From contig NZ_JAFCWM010000025.1 in NCBI RefSeq assembly GCF_049897565.1, positions 1-64,000 on the forward strand: a stretch of DNA of 64,000 bases, given 5' to 3'. The notes beneath the pieces were generated by a model. That model ran no database searches. It was not told the origin of the DNA and saw only the letters and a list, made by a program, of their open reading frames with translations. This document shows positions 16,581 to 25,960 of the stretch, piece by piece. Position 1 is the first letter of the stretch; each line of letters opens with the position of its first letter. The position numbers were made by a program, and so were the translations under genes. This stretch comes from JAFCUW01 sp049897565 (lineage in GTDB: Bacteria; Pseudomonadota; Gammaproteobacteria; Burkholderiales; Burkholderiaceae_D).

Positions 16581-18407
16581 CTACTGCAGGCGGATGGCGG
16601 TGTCGAATGCCCAGGTGCGGCGGATTTCGATCACGTCGTACTGCCGCGCGATTGCCGGCGTGAACACAGGATAGGGCGCCTGGCTGGCGACAACTCGCCG
16701 GATTGCCGCGTCGATCGCGGGAACGCCGCTGGACACGTCGAAAGTTACTTTCTCGACAGAACCATCGGCGCGCACGGCCACCGTTACCATCGGCCTGGCG
16801 TGCGGCTGTTTCACCGCGTCGCGCACGATGTCGAACGTCTGATTGAGCTCGATCTTGCGGCTCATCGCTTCGGCGTACAGGACCAGGTCGTTGTTCGGAT
16901 CGGCGCGCCCCAGCAGCCATCCGCGGCGCAGGCCGCTTACCGTCGGCAGCAGCGAACGCGTGGGATCCGCCGCGGCGTTGCGCTGGGCCGCTTCCGCGTT
17001 GAGCTGCTTGCCGATCGCGCGCAGCCGCTCCTCGCGGCTCGCTTCCTGTTCGGTCCGTTCGCGCTGGGCCAATTCCTGGCGGGTCCGCTCTTGTCGCGCT
17101 GCGTCTTGCTTTGCCGCATCCTGCCGCGCTGCCTCCTGCGCGATGGCGTCCTGTCGCACCCGTTCTTGTCGGGCTGCTTCTTGCTTTACGGCATCCTGGC
17201 GCGCGGCCTCCTGCGCGATGGTGTCTTGCCGTGAGCGCTCTTGTCGCGCTGTTTCCTGTTTTGCTGCGTCCTGCCGCGCCGCTTCCTGCGCTATTGCGTC
17301 TAGCCGTGCACGTTCTTGTCGCACTGTCTCCTGCCTCGCCGCCGCCTGACGGACCACCTGCTGTGCAATCGCCTCTTGCCTCGTCGCCTCCTTCGCCGCG
17401 TCGCGCCGTGCCGCTTCTTGTTTGACGGCCTCTTGCCGCGCGGTTTCCAGCTGGGTCTGCCGCGCCGCATCAAGCTGGGCTTGCCTCGTTTGCTCTTGTC
17501 TTGCGGCTTCTTTCTTCCCGGCTTCCAATCGCGCAGCGTCAGTGCGTTCCAGTTCCTGTCGCGCGGCGGCCTGCTGCGTCTTTTCGTCCCGCTTTGCCCG
17601 CTCCTGACGCAGGGTCGCTTGCCGGGCCAGTTCCTGACGCTCGTTTTCTACCCGCGCCGCATCGCTGCTGGCCGTTTGATCGGCGCGTGCGGTGTCTTGC
17701 CGTAGCTGTTCTTGCCGCGCCGCTTCCCGTTGCGCGGCCGCCGCTAGCGATATCTGTCGTGCCCGCTCTGCGCTCTGCTTCTCCTGCTCGAGCCTGGCCT
17801 GCTCGAGCGTACGCGCCTGGGTCTCCTGGTCGATCTGCTTGCGTGCTGCAGCGTCCTTGTCGCTGGACACGGGCATTTCAATGACCTGGGTTGGGAAGTT
17901 TGGCGCCGGCGCCGCCCCCGCTTTTGGCGGTGGCGTTTCTGGCGCAGCAGGCACGAGCACGCTGGTGCGTTTCGGCGCCGTGACGGCTGGCTCCGCAGGC
18001 GGCGCGGGCGTCGCTTGCGCGATTGCGGCGGGAGGCGCCGCGCTTTGGCTCATGGCAGGTGTCGACTCGGACAACGCTGGCAGACTGCTCTCGGCTATGG
18101 GCTGGTCAGCTGCTGCGGTCTCCGGTTTGGCCACCGTTGCCAGCGCAGTATCGGTCGGCGTGGACGGCGCCGCGGTGGGCTGCGCCGCTGCAAGACGAAT
18201 TTGCAAGTCGTTGGCCGTCAGGCGCCTTTCTTTCCACGGAAGGTTCAAGCCCGGCATCCCGAATGACTGGCCGCCGATAACCATGCTCAACAGCAGCGCG
18301 TGAACCAGCAAGGACACCAGCAGCGCAGCGTTGAACCGCACGGGAATCCGCTGAAGGAACGATGGGCCAAACGATCGAAGGGCTGGCTGGTAAGTTGAAA
18401 AAGTCAT
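16581..18407 (-). CDS. TonB/TolA-like envelope protein with long repeat coiled coil
   Basis: A 608-residue protein with one N-terminal TM anchor (about residues 20-45: FNAALLVSLLVHALLLSMVI), a Pro/Ala-rich linker, a very long Arg/Gln/Ala/Glu-rich helix (about residues 190-460) and a C-terminal TonB-like domain (VTVAVRADGSVEKVTFDVSS, then VVASQAPYPVFTP). The layout is that of TolA/TonB energy transducers, which span the periplasm. The helix is encoded by 75-bp tandem repeats. The ATG at 18407 is preferred over an upstream one 66 bp earlier because it places the TM close to the start. No ExbB/ExbD or Tol genes are nearby. Confidence 0.8.
   Translation of the reverse strand: MTFSTYQPALRSFGPSFLQRIPVRFNAALLVSLLVHALLLSMVIGGQSFGMPGLNLPWKERRLTANDLQIRLAAAQPTAAPSTPTDTALATVAKPETAAADQPIAESSLPALSESTPAMSQSAAPPAAIAQATPAPPAEPAVTAPKRTSVLVPAAPETPPPKAGAAPAPNFPTQVIEMPVSSDKDAAARKQIDQETQARTLEQARLEQEKQSAERARQISLAAAAQREAARQEQLRQDTARADQTASSDAARVENERQELARQATLRQERAKRDEKTQQAAARQELERTDAARLEAGKKEAARQEQTRQAQLDAARQTQLETARQEAVKQEAARRDAAKEATRQEAIAQQVVRQAAARQETVRQERARLDAIAQEAARQDAAKQETARQERSRQDTIAQEAARQDAVKQEAARQERVRQDAIAQEAARQDAAKQDAARQERTRQELAQRERTEQEASREERLRAIGKQLNAEAAQRNAAADPTRSLLPTVSGLRRGWLLGRADPNNDLVLYAEAMSRKIELNQTFDIVRDAVKQPHARPMVTVAVRADGSVEKVTFDVSSGVPAIDAAIRRVVASQAPYPVFTPAIARQYDVIEIRRTWAFDTAIRLQ
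17065..17439 (-). repeat. 75-bp coding tandem repeats (about five units)
   Basis: Units at 17065, 17140, 17215, 17290 and 17365 each measure 75 bp and encode a 25-residue unit of the type QEAARQDAAKQETARQERSR. The three central units are the most alike; the outer ones are decayed. The repeat keeps the reading frame and lengthens the coiled coil of the TonB/TolA-like protein. Confidence 0.85.
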
Positions 18408-18611
18408 GTTTGTGAGGCCGGCTGGCGGCCGATTACTGTGCAACGAGGTATCGACCAGTGTCTGCCATTTCATCGGGTCGATTGTTTGGCCGTTTAAGAG
18501 ATTGTCAATTTTGTAAGATCATACAGCGGTCTGATCGACGGCGGCCCCAATCGCTTAGCTAGCTCGGTTGTTCCGCGTGTTATTGCGCAGTCTGCAAGCA
18601 AAGAAAAACCG

Positions 18612-18622
18612 GGTCTGACCCC
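18612..18622. repeat. GGGTC-T-GACCC element, single copy
   Basis: An 11-bp interrupted palindrome directly 3' of jetD. The same core recurs as paired copies 3' of dnaN and 3' of dnaA in this window. Confidence 0.6.
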
Positions 18623-18637
18623 TGGCGCAGCATGCGG

Positions 18638-19507
18638 TCACAACCATACCGCCTCATGCTCGAGTGCCAGGCCTTGCTCGGACATCGCCTGGCACAGCGC
18701 CACCACGGTGGGCGGCATGCCGAGCGTAGCGAGCCGTGCAATGGCGGCGGCGTAATCCCGGTGCGTGTTTTGCCACACCTTGTTGCTGCCATATTGCCGC
18801 AGGCGATCCGCCCAGTCCGGCATGAGCCAGAATTGCACCGGCGCCAGCGACTTCTCGCGCAGGCGGGCGTAGTTGAGCAAGCCGACACCGTCGTAGTCGG
18901 GAAAGAACATGAAGCGCTCGGCGCGCGCGCGCTGCGCCGTCCATTCCAGCAGTAGCCGGCTCAACTGGCCGCCGTAGTACACGATCGAGCCATGCGCATC
19001 GGCCGGCAGCCAGTCCAGGCGATCGAACAAGGCCTGGTTTTCCACCAGCCAGATGGGCGCGTCGCTGTGCCAGCCGTCCTCCACCTCGATGGCGATGGCG
19101 GCGGCGCCGCATAGTGTCGTGCCGGCCGAGATGTCGGCAACGGCGCCGTCGCCGCGCCGCCACGTCACGTCCGGCCCGATCGCTTTCAGCAGCAGGTAGC
19201 CGGCGCGGTGGGTGTGGCCGCGCCCTTTGCTGTCGCGCATCCTGGCGATGTTGTTGGCGCGCGCCGGCAAACTGGCGTCGAGCGCGGCGATCGCCGTCGG
19301 CCGCAGTGCGCTCAGGTGCACGCGCGCCAGCGCCGCGTCGGTCACCAGGTAGCTGGCGCCGCGCCCTTGCGTGATCAGGCGCACGCTGCCGGTCTGGCGC
19401 GCGAAGCGGTCCAGCTCGCGGCGCTGCGCCACCGTGAACAGGCTCGCCGCGCACGGCGCCGCAACGTTCATCAGCTTGTCGAGCGCGTCGGCCAGCGCGC
19501 GGCTCAT
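18638..19507 (-). CDS. jetD: Wadjet protein JetD / MksG, TOPRIM nuclease
   Basis: A 289-residue protein with a C-terminal TOPRIM fold: the catalytic Glu156 in WLVENQ and the Asp pair 204/206 in FFPDYDGVG. JetD/MksG is the nuclease subunit of Wadjet, which cuts small circular DNA that JetABC has extruded and sensed as a plasmid. It is the last gene of the operon and its ATG overlaps the jetC stop (ATGA at 19507-19504). The length is shorter than the 350-400 residues usual in some types, with a reduced N-terminal arm. A GGGTCTGACCC repeat follows the gene. Confidence 0.85.
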   Translation of the reverse strand: MSRALADALDKLMNVAAPCAASLFTVAQRRELDRFARQTGSVRLITQGRGASYLVTDAALARVHLSALRPTAIAALDASLPARANNIARMRDSKGRGHTHRAGYLLLKAIGPDVTWRRGDGAVADISAGTTLCGAAAIAIEVEDGWHSDAPIWLVENQALFDRLDWLPADAHGSIVYYGGQLSRLLLEWTAQRARAERFMFFPDYDGVGLLNYARLREKSLAPVQFWLMPDWADRLRQYGSNKVWQNTHRDYAAAIARLATLGMPPTVVALCQAMSEQGLALEHEAVWL

Positions 19508-22281
19508 GTCGCCGGCTCGCCCAGCGGCTCGAGCAATTGCCAGTGCTGGCGGCTGATGTGGTTGTACCCGCCGTGGCTGCTGATCGGCACGCAATAGCGG
19601 GCCGTCACCAGCGGCGCAGGCGAGGCGAAGATCAGCGCGAAGCCGAAGTCGTCGGCCGTTTCGATCAGGCTGCGCTGGTTTTTCTGGTCGAGCGCCGACG
19701 CCTCGTCGAGGTAGCACACCGCCTGCACGCGGTGGCGCTTGTCCTGCATCAGGTGCAGCAGCGCCAGCCCGGTGATCAGCTTGGCCATGAGCACGGTGCC
19801 GTTCGAGGCCGCGCTGTCGATGTCGGTAAACGATTCGGTGGCGCGGCCGGCCTTGCCGACGATGAATTCGAGGCGGAACAGGTGCTCGACCCGCAGGCAG
19901 CCGCGCGCTTCGCCCTCGCCGATCAGCACCTGCTTGGCGCGGTTCAGGGCGTCGTCGTCGAGCACGCTGGCATGGTTGAACAGCGAGAACGATTCGCCGT
20001 CGTCGACCTGCTCGGCCTTGCCGATCAACAGTTCGATGGCGTCGACCAGCACCAGTTCGTCAACCGGTTCGATCTTGAAGACGGCCAGGTCGGACAGCTG
20101 GCGCCGGCTGATGAGGCGGTTGAAGTCGCGCATGCGGCTCTTGAAGGTGAGCAAGCCGTCGCGCAGTTCGCGCAGGCAGGCGGTGACGTTGACGACAGCG
20201 CTGCGCGCCTTGCGCTCGAGCGCTTCGGCTTCTTGCGGCAGGTGGGCGGCGAAGGCGATCATGCGGTCGATTTCAAGCTCCTCGCCACCCATGTAGCTGA
20301 ACTTGGTCAGGCCGCCGGCATGCAGTTGGGCGACCTGGTGCGGCAACTGTTCGTTAAGCTGCAACAACCGGTGGCAATCGTTGCTGTAGCTTTCCAGCTG
20401 CTCGGGCAGTTGCTCGAGGGCGAATCCTGGCGCGCCGGTCCATGCCTGCTGCGGCAGGTCGGCCAGGTAGGAAAACACCGATGCGGTGTCGCCGCGGCGC
20501 TCGCGCCGCTGGACGATTTCCTTGTGGGCGGTGCGCAGGCTGGCGAGCTGACGCAGGCTGTGCGCTTCCAGCTCGCGCTGGTGCTGGACGGCATTGTTCG
20601 CCTGCGCCTGTTCGGCCTCGATCGCGTCGATTTCCGCCGACACCTCGGCCAGCGCCGCCGCGCGCTGCGCCGCCGACAGCGTCAGCGCGCCGAGTTCGTC
20701 GAACAGGTCGAGCTCGCGTTCGATTTGCCGTACCGCTTGCTCGAACTGCTGCTTGCGGGCGCGGGCGGCGTCCAGCGCGCGCGCCGTGTCGCCCTGCCGG
20801 AGCAGGTCGTCGATCTGCTGATCGAGTTCGCCGATGCGCAAGGCAATGTCGGCGGGCGTGCGCTGGCTGTGCTGCGCGTCGAGCGTGCCGAGCGCCACGG
20901 CGATGCCGGGCAGGCTGATGCGGCCGCCGTCGATCAGGCGGTCGAGCCCGGCGCGCAAGGCGGGCACTTGCTGCGCATCGATCGTGAACTGGTCCGCCCC
21001 CAAGGTCATGACCTGGCGCGCCAGCAGCACGTTGAGCGCGGCGAGCTGGTCGGCGCTGACGGCGGCCTGCAGGCGCAGGTACAGGTTGTCGGCCAGGGTC
21101 GCCTGCTCGCGCTGCAAGCCGGCCCGTTCCTGTTCGGCGCTGCGGCGCTCGCGCTCGATCGCGTCCACGCTGCGCGTGCTGGCCTGTTGCACCAGAGCGA
21201 TCTGCGACTCGAGCGCCTGGCGTGCTTCGGCGTGGCGCGCTTCGAGCGTGCGGCGCTCGGGCAGCAAGGCGAACTGCTGCGCCAGTTCGGCGTGCCGCGC
21301 GGCCACTTGTCGCAATTCCTCGCGGCGCTGGCGCTTCAACAAGCGTTGCTCGGTCAGTTCCAGTTCGCGCGCGCGCAGGCGCTGCTGTTCGCGGCCGCAC
21401 CCGGCGATGCTTTCCTGCAGGCCCGTTTCGCCGTCCGCCACATGGCGGTCCCAGTCGGCCAGCGCGGCGTCGATCAGCGGCCGGTTGTGGACCAGCTTGC
21501 CGCGCAGGACGAGCCGCTCGCCGGCATCGCGTTCCAGCGCGGCGATGTCGTCCTGGTGCGCCAGCGCCGCCTGGTATTGGGCGCGGTCGGCGTTGACATC
21601 GGCAAACGCCTTGTCCCACTCGGCCTTGAAATCGATGTTGGCGTCGGGCAGGTCGCGCCGGAAGATGCTCAACAGGTAATCCTTGACCTCGCCCGAACGC
21701 AGCTTGTCGAGCCGCAAGGTGCGCGTGAGCACGCGCTGGAACGCCTCGGCCAGGCTGGCATGTTCGAGCTTGAAAATGGTGAAGTCCGGCTCGTGGTCCT
21801 GGCGCTTCTTGCGGCTGCCGTAGATGGCGTCGGAAAATTCGCCGGACGAATAGCTGAACACCAGTTTGTCGCGGGTCGCCAGGTGCGCTTTCAGCTGCGG
21901 CTGGGTCACGACGCTGCCGTTGGGCAGGCGAAAGTCCTCCATGTCGAGCTGGCCCTTGTAGGCGAAATAATCGTAATCGTGGCTGACTCCCTTGCCGACG
22001 CAGCCGAGCACGACCGTGCCGGTGGTCGGCAAGGCCACTTCCAGCAGGATGTACGCGCTGTTGTTGGGGAAATAAAAGCGGCGGCTCTTTTCGATGTCGT
22101 GGGCGCCGAAATCCATGCGCCGCTTGTCGACGATGAGCAGAAACTGCAGCGCATTGATCAGGCTGGTCTTGCCGGTGTTGTTCGGCGCGATCAGCGACAC
22201 GGCCGCATCGAGCGGCAGTTCGGCGCGTTGATAGCCGGCGCTGCCGAGCATGACCAGGCGCTGGAAGCCGTACTGCATCAT
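19504..22281 (-). CDS. jetC: Wadjet SMC-like ATPase JetC / MksB
   Basis: A 925-residue MukB-like SMC protein. The N-terminal head has Walker A at about residues 32-40 (APNNTGKTS), the middle is a long Gln/Arg/Glu/Ala-rich coiled coil broken near the centre by a hinge, and the C-terminal head has a SAASNGTVLM signature-like segment and Walker B VCYLDEASALD. It is the DNA-extruding motor of the Wadjet complex. It begins at ATG 22281 (or the adjacent ATG 22278), overlapping the jetB stop by ATGA, and its stop overlaps jetD. A longer upstream extension in the same frame lies inside jetB and is not real. Confidence 0.9.
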   Translation of the reverse strand: MMQYGFQRLVMLGSAGYQRAELPLDAAVSLIAPNNTGKTSLINALQFLLIVDKRRMDFGAHDIEKSRRFYFPNNSAYILLEVALPTTGTVVLGCVGKGVSHDYDYFAYKGQLDMEDFRLPNGSVVTQPQLKAHLATRDKLVFSYSSGEFSDAIYGSRKKRQDHEPDFTIFKLEHASLAEAFQRVLTRTLRLDKLRSGEVKDYLLSIFRRDLPDANIDFKAEWDKAFADVNADRAQYQAALAHQDDIAALERDAGERLVLRGKLVHNRPLIDAALADWDRHVADGETGLQESIAGCGREQQRLRARELELTEQRLLKRQRREELRQVAARHAELAQQFALLPERRTLEARHAEARQALESQIALVQQASTRSVDAIERERRSAEQERAGLQREQATLADNLYLRLQAAVSADQLAALNVLLARQVMTLGADQFTIDAQQVPALRAGLDRLIDGGRISLPGIAVALGTLDAQHSQRTPADIALRIGELDQQIDDLLRQGDTARALDAARARKQQFEQAVRQIERELDLFDELGALTLSAAQRAAALAEVSAEIDAIEAEQAQANNAVQHQRELEAHSLRQLASLRTAHKEIVQRRERRGDTASVFSYLADLPQQAWTGAPGFALEQLPEQLESYSNDCHRLLQLNEQLPHQVAQLHAGGLTKFSYMGGEELEIDRMIAFAAHLPQEAEALERKARSAVVNVTACLRELRDGLLTFKSRMRDFNRLISRRQLSDLAVFKIEPVDELVLVDAIELLIGKAEQVDDGESFSLFNHASVLDDDALNRAKQVLIGEGEARGCLRVEHLFRLEFIVGKAGRATESFTDIDSAASNGTVLMAKLITGLALLHLMQDKRHRVQAVCYLDEASALDQKNQRSLIETADDFGFALIFASPAPLVTARYCVPISSHGGYNHISRQHWQLLEPLGEPAT

Positions 22282-22871
22282 GGCGCTTCCCCTTGCTGCG
22301 CGGCCAGCGCGATCGATTCGCCGGCGAGATCGGCATTGCCGGCCAGTTCTTCGAACCGGTCGAGATAGCGAAACACCGCCGGCAGCAGGCGCCAGGCGCC
22401 GTTGGCGGCGTCGGCAAAGCCGTAGCGCACCGCCGTGTCGAGCAATTGCTGCAACGCGTCGAGTTCGGCGAGGCCCTCGGCGTCGAGCAGCGCGCGATTC
22501 TTGTCGAGCAGCGCCGTGAGCAAGGGGCGGTCGATGCGCCACTCGACGAAACGGCCGAGGTGCTGGCCGGCATCGGCCTGCTGTTCGAAAATGAGCATGA
22601 ACAACAGCGCCAGCTGGCGCGTCGCCTTCGATACGGTGCCGCTCGCTTCGCCGGTCTGGAACCAGGCGTAGCCGCGGCCGTCGATGCGCAGTTCGTAGCC
22701 GAGCGCGCCGAACACCCGTTCGTACTGGGCCGCCTCGCGCTCGAGTTCGGCCCACAGGACCGGCTCGGCCAGGCGGTTGACGTGACGTCCGGCGTTGAGC
22801 ATGGCAAACAGATCCTTGAGGCGAGTGAGTTTGTCGAGCGCGATCGGCGCAGGGGGATAGTTGAGATTCAT
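22278..22871 (-). CDS. jetB: Wadjet kleisin-associated protein JetB / MksE
   Basis: A 197-residue winged-helix protein of the MukE/MksE type: an N-terminal helical part (LTRLKDLFAMLNAG), YELRIDGRGYAWFQTGEASG as the central beta wing, and a C-terminal helical part. It is the partner that bridges the kleisin JetA and the SMC JetC. Both ends overlap neighbouring genes by ATGA. Length is normal for the family. Confidence 0.85.
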   Translation of the reverse strand: MNLNYPPAPIALDKLTRLKDLFAMLNAGRHVNRLAEPVLWAELEREAAQYERVFGALGYELRIDGRGYAWFQTGEASGTVSKATRQLALLFMLIFEQQADAGQHLGRFVEWRIDRPLLTALLDKNRALLDAEGLAELDALQQLLDTAVRYGFADAANGAWRLLPAVFRYLDRFEELAGNADLAGESIALAAQQGEAP

Positions 22872-24112
22872 GCGGCTTCGATGGCGTGCGGATACAGGGT
22901 GACCCGCACGGTGTTGAGGGTAACGCTGCTGGCGACGCCGCTCTGGACGGCCTGCCAGTCATCGCGCGCGATCAGTTCGTGGTACAGGCGCAGCAACGTG
23001 GCGTCGTTCAGGTGCGGGTAATGGGCGCGCAGCCAGTCGAGCAGGTTGGCGACCGGCATGGCGGCGCGCAAGCTGGCCGTCAGGGCTTGCTCATCGACCA
23101 GGTCGAGCGCCGGCATGGCGCCGGCCGCGCGCTCTTCGGGGAAGCCCACCAGCACTGGCGCGTAGGCGCGCGCTTCGCTCATGATGGTCAGCACCTCGGC
23201 GCCGACCGACACGCTGCGCGACATCTCGCGCCGCCACAAGGGCAGCTCGGACACCGGCAAGCTGCGGTTCAGGCCACGCTTGCGCACCCGGCCGAGCAGG
23301 GCGCTGATGGCCGCCGACAGCACGTTGTGCTGCCGCACTTCCTCGCGCAGCGGCAACAGCGTATCGCTGCAGTGCTTGAGCACCTCGCGGCCGAGCCGGC
23401 GCAATTCCTTGGCGTGGTAAGCGACATGGCGCAACGCCAGCCGCTGAGTGTAGAGCGCGCCTTGCACCGTCAGCACATCGACGGCGTTGTCGAGCGCATG
23501 CTCGGCCTGTTCGAGGTGACGGTAGAAGGTGCCGCCCGGGCCGCTGTCCATCATCGCCGCCATCGGCGCGACGTAGTTGTCGTAGGCGTCGAGCACTTCG
23601 CGGTAGCGGCGGGCGATCGGCATGTCGGTTTGCTGCGCCTTGGCGCGCTCGGCCAGTTCGAGGATCGCGTGGCGGTCGCCGTCGAGCTGCTGGCTGATCT
23701 GGCGGAACAACTCGGACAACTTGTTGGCGGATTGGCGCAGCAAGTCCATGTCGCGCCCCTGCACGCCCTCGTTGAGCTTGCGGGTGGCGTCGGTGATGGC
23801 GTTGATGCGCGAACCGAGCACCGCCGACAGGCCAAGCTCGTGCTCGCGCGTCAGGCCGCGGACGAATTCGAGCACATAGGTGTTGAGCTGGTACGACTGG
23901 CCGCGCGGCTGGGCCTGGAGGATGTCGGCATTGACCAGGTGGCGCAGCGTCTGCTGCTGCTGGTCTGGCGAGGCGGCCGGCGCCAGGCGCGCGACGACCG
24001 CCAGCACGTGCTCCGCTTCAAAGCTCGGCATCTCGCGCGACAGCTGGGCCAGCCACTCGACGGTGTCCCAGTGATCGTACAGAGCGGACACCAGCGATTT
24101 TGGAGTAGCCAA
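22868..24112 (-). CDS. jetA: Wadjet kleisin JetA / MksF
   Basis: A 414-residue protein of the MukF/MksF kleisin type: an N-terminal winged helix (LYDHWDTVEWLAQLSRE, then LRHLVNADILQAQPRGQSYQ), a long helical middle and a C-terminal winged helix (LLDWLRAHYPHLNDATLLRL). It starts with TTG at 24112; an in-frame TAA lies directly before it, so no longer start is possible, and the next candidates (GTG) would trim the conserved N-terminus. The stop overlaps jetB. It is 81 bp downstream of a 588-residue gene on the same strand, so the operon may include that gene. Confidence 0.85.
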   Translation of the reverse strand: MATPKSLVSALYDHWDTVEWLAQLSREMPSFEAEHVLAVVARLAPAASPDQQQQTLRHLVNADILQAQPRGQSYQLNTYVLEFVRGLTREHELGLSAVLGSRINAITDATRKLNEGVQGRDMDLLRQSANKLSELFRQISQQLDGDRHAILELAERAKAQQTDMPIARRYREVLDAYDNYVAPMAAMMDSGPGGTFYRHLEQAEHALDNAVDVLTVQGALYTQRLALRHVAYHAKELRRLGREVLKHCSDTLLPLREEVRQHNVLSAAISALLGRVRKRGLNRSLPVSELPLWRREMSRSVSVGAEVLTIMSEARAYAPVLVGFPEERAAGAMPALDLVDEQALTASLRAAMPVANLLDWLRAHYPHLNDATLLRLYHELIARDDWQAVQSGVASSVTLNTVRVTLYPHAIEAA

Positions 24113-24193
24113 TTATGTGCTCGGGTTGATCGTCGGGCTGATGGATAGGGTGCGGCAACTGTGCGCAGTATACGGCAGTTGCGCTGCCCGTGC

Positions 24194-25960
24194 CTATGCC
24201 AGGATGCCGTAGCCGAGCCCGCGCGCCGCCTTGCGAAATTTCGCTTCCTGATCGAGCCGGACGACGAGGTGGCGTTGGCCCGCGCGCAGGCACAGGCGAG
24301 CGGTGTCCTTGTGCGCGGCGAGCAGGTCGGCGGTGTCGGCGTCGACGCATTCGATCAGCAGGCTGGGCGCCAGCACTTTCATCGCCTTGCCGCGCTTGTC
24401 GCAGGCGCGCATGAACGCTTCCACCAGTGCCGGCAGCGGCTGGCCGTCGTGCGCTTGCAGGAACGCGGCGAGCTGCGCCACGTCGTGACCGCGTTCGATT
24501 GCCGCAACGGCTTTCTCGCGGTCGAGGCGCCAATGCAGCGGGTCCTGTTCGACCGCCCAATTGTCGAGCATGAGGCGCTCGTCGGCCGACAAGGCGCCCT
24601 GCGTCACCTTGACCTGCAGGCTCGCCTGCACCGCCAGCGTGCAGCTCGCCGCGGCGGCAATCGGCGTGTAGCTGGCGCTGGCCCCCAGGCAATACGCGCC
24701 GAGCGGGTTCAGGCGGAAGTACATCAGGCCGTCGTAACGCGACAAGAAAGTCATGTCTTCGGTGCCCCACAGGTCGCCAAACCCGCGCGCGTCGTGCGGG
24801 GTGCGGTAGGCGACGTCGATCATGCCAAGCGTGGCGCAATATTCGAACAGCACACACAGCAGATAGCGCAGCTGCAATACGTTCCAGCTGTGCGCGCCGG
24901 CGTAGGCCAGGCTGCCATAGTTCGGGTCGCAGACGTAGAGATTCCAGATATCGTCGCTGATCGCGAGGGGAATGCCTTCTGCGCGCATATGGCGTGACCA
25001 CTCGTCGACGCCGATCCAGGTGTCGACCGGGCATCCCCGCAACGCAGCGCCGACGATGGCGCGGCGCGGCGCCGTCGCGCTCATGCGGCCCTTGCCCTTT
25101 TGTCCCTTGATCTCGTCGACCCGGCTGAATTCATCGAACAGCGTCGATGTCAGCCATGTGCGCCAGATGTCACGCAGGACGTCGGCTGGCGCCGCATGCA
25201 GCGCCTTCACGCCGGTCGCCGTCAGGCCCAGCTTGGTCCCGGTCGGCTGCGCCAGCCCACCGGCCTGCATCAGCAGCGGCCAGGCCATCGCCTTGATCGG
25301 GCCGATCGATTGCTCCCATTCGTCGCGCGGAGCGACAATGCCGTAGAAGTCGCCGCCGGCGATCTTGTCGAGCACGAAACCTAGCGCGGCCACGCCGGGA
25401 AGGCGTGTCTTGTCGCTGACGGCGATCAGCTTCTGGTCGATCGCGCGCAGCATCACCACCACGTCGTGCAGCGCGTCGGGCGCGGTGCTGCGCATGGTCA
25501 TTGGCGTTCCATCGGCGTCCGCAGCGGGCAGGATCGCAACACTTTGTAGTGTATTTGGCGCCGGTACGGGAACAAATGCTTTCAAGCGCACACGCAAGTC
25601 GGACGGAATAATCAAATGCTCGCCGAATCTGTGCATCAACAGCATCAGCGCGGTCTGTGCGCCGCGGCTTCGATGTGCTTCCGGCGGATGCTCGAAGCTC
25701 GGCTCCTGACCGTATTTCGCGGCGAAGCGCTCGCCGTCGAACATGCCGCGCGGCTCGTGCGTGGCCTCGCCGACCGCGAGCCGCTGGCATGGATCGAGTT
25801 GCTCCCAGATTCGCAGCAAGCCATCGCCCGATAGCTGCTGCGACAGCGTTGCAATCAGAATCTCCTTGCGTCCTACCTTGTCGACGTTGGGAAAATGCGC
25901 CAGCAGTTGCTTGATGTCGCTGACGGTGGAATTTTCGAGCAGCAGTCGTAGCGTTGTCAT
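24194..25960 (-). CDS. Uncharacterised 588-residue protein upstream of Wadjet operon
   Basis: I do not recognise a firm family. The N-terminus (TVSDIKQLLAHFPNVDKVGR, then LSGDGLLRIWEQLDPCQRLA) resembles the helical, wing-like N-terminal regions of XPB/Ssl2-type helicase-associated proteins, but no Walker motif is present. The middle and end are helical with mixed strands (RYDGLMYFRLNPLGAYCLGA, RLCLRAGQRHLVVRLDQEAK). No signal peptide or TM segment. It lies 81 bp upstream of jetA on the same strand with a clean ATG at 25960, so it is probably co-transcribed with the Wadjet genes and could be an accessory subunit or regulator. The function is unknown. Confidence 0.6.
   Translation of the reverse strand: MTTLRLLLENSTVSDIKQLLAHFPNVDKVGRKEILIATLSQQLSGDGLLRIWEQLDPCQRLAVGEATHEPRGMFDGERFAAKYGQEPSFEHPPEAHRSRGAQTALMLLMHRFGEHLIIPSDLRVRLKAFVPVPAPNTLQSVAILPAADADGTPMTMRSTAPDALHDVVVMLRAIDQKLIAVSDKTRLPGVAALGFVLDKIAGGDFYGIVAPRDEWEQSIGPIKAMAWPLLMQAGGLAQPTGTKLGLTATGVKALHAAPADVLRDIWRTWLTSTLFDEFSRVDEIKGQKGKGRMSATAPRRAIVGAALRGCPVDTWIGVDEWSRHMRAEGIPLAISDDIWNLYVCDPNYGSLAYAGAHSWNVLQLRYLLCVLFEYCATLGMIDVAYRTPHDARGFGDLWGTEDMTFLSRYDGLMYFRLNPLGAYCLGASASYTPIAAAASCTLAVQASLQVKVTQGALSADERLMLDNWAVEQDPLHWRLDREKAVAAIERGHDVAQLAAFLQAHDGQPLPALVEAFMRACDKRGKAMKVLAPSLLIECVDADTADLLAAHKDTARLCLRAGQRHLVVRLDQEAKFRKAARGLGYGILA

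Noticed and set aside
17065..17439. Possible CRISPR array
   Set aside because: Repeats are contiguous 75-bp coding units without spacers and keep frame.
19537..22368. A 943-codon open plus-strand frame opposite jetC
   Set aside because: It mirrors the GC-rich jetC frame; composition is biased and no domain is seen, while jetC has Walker motifs and coupled starts.
22282..22962. N-terminal extension of jetC
   Set aside because: The in-frame extension runs through jetB and jetA; translational overlap ATGA at 22281-22278 gives the true start.
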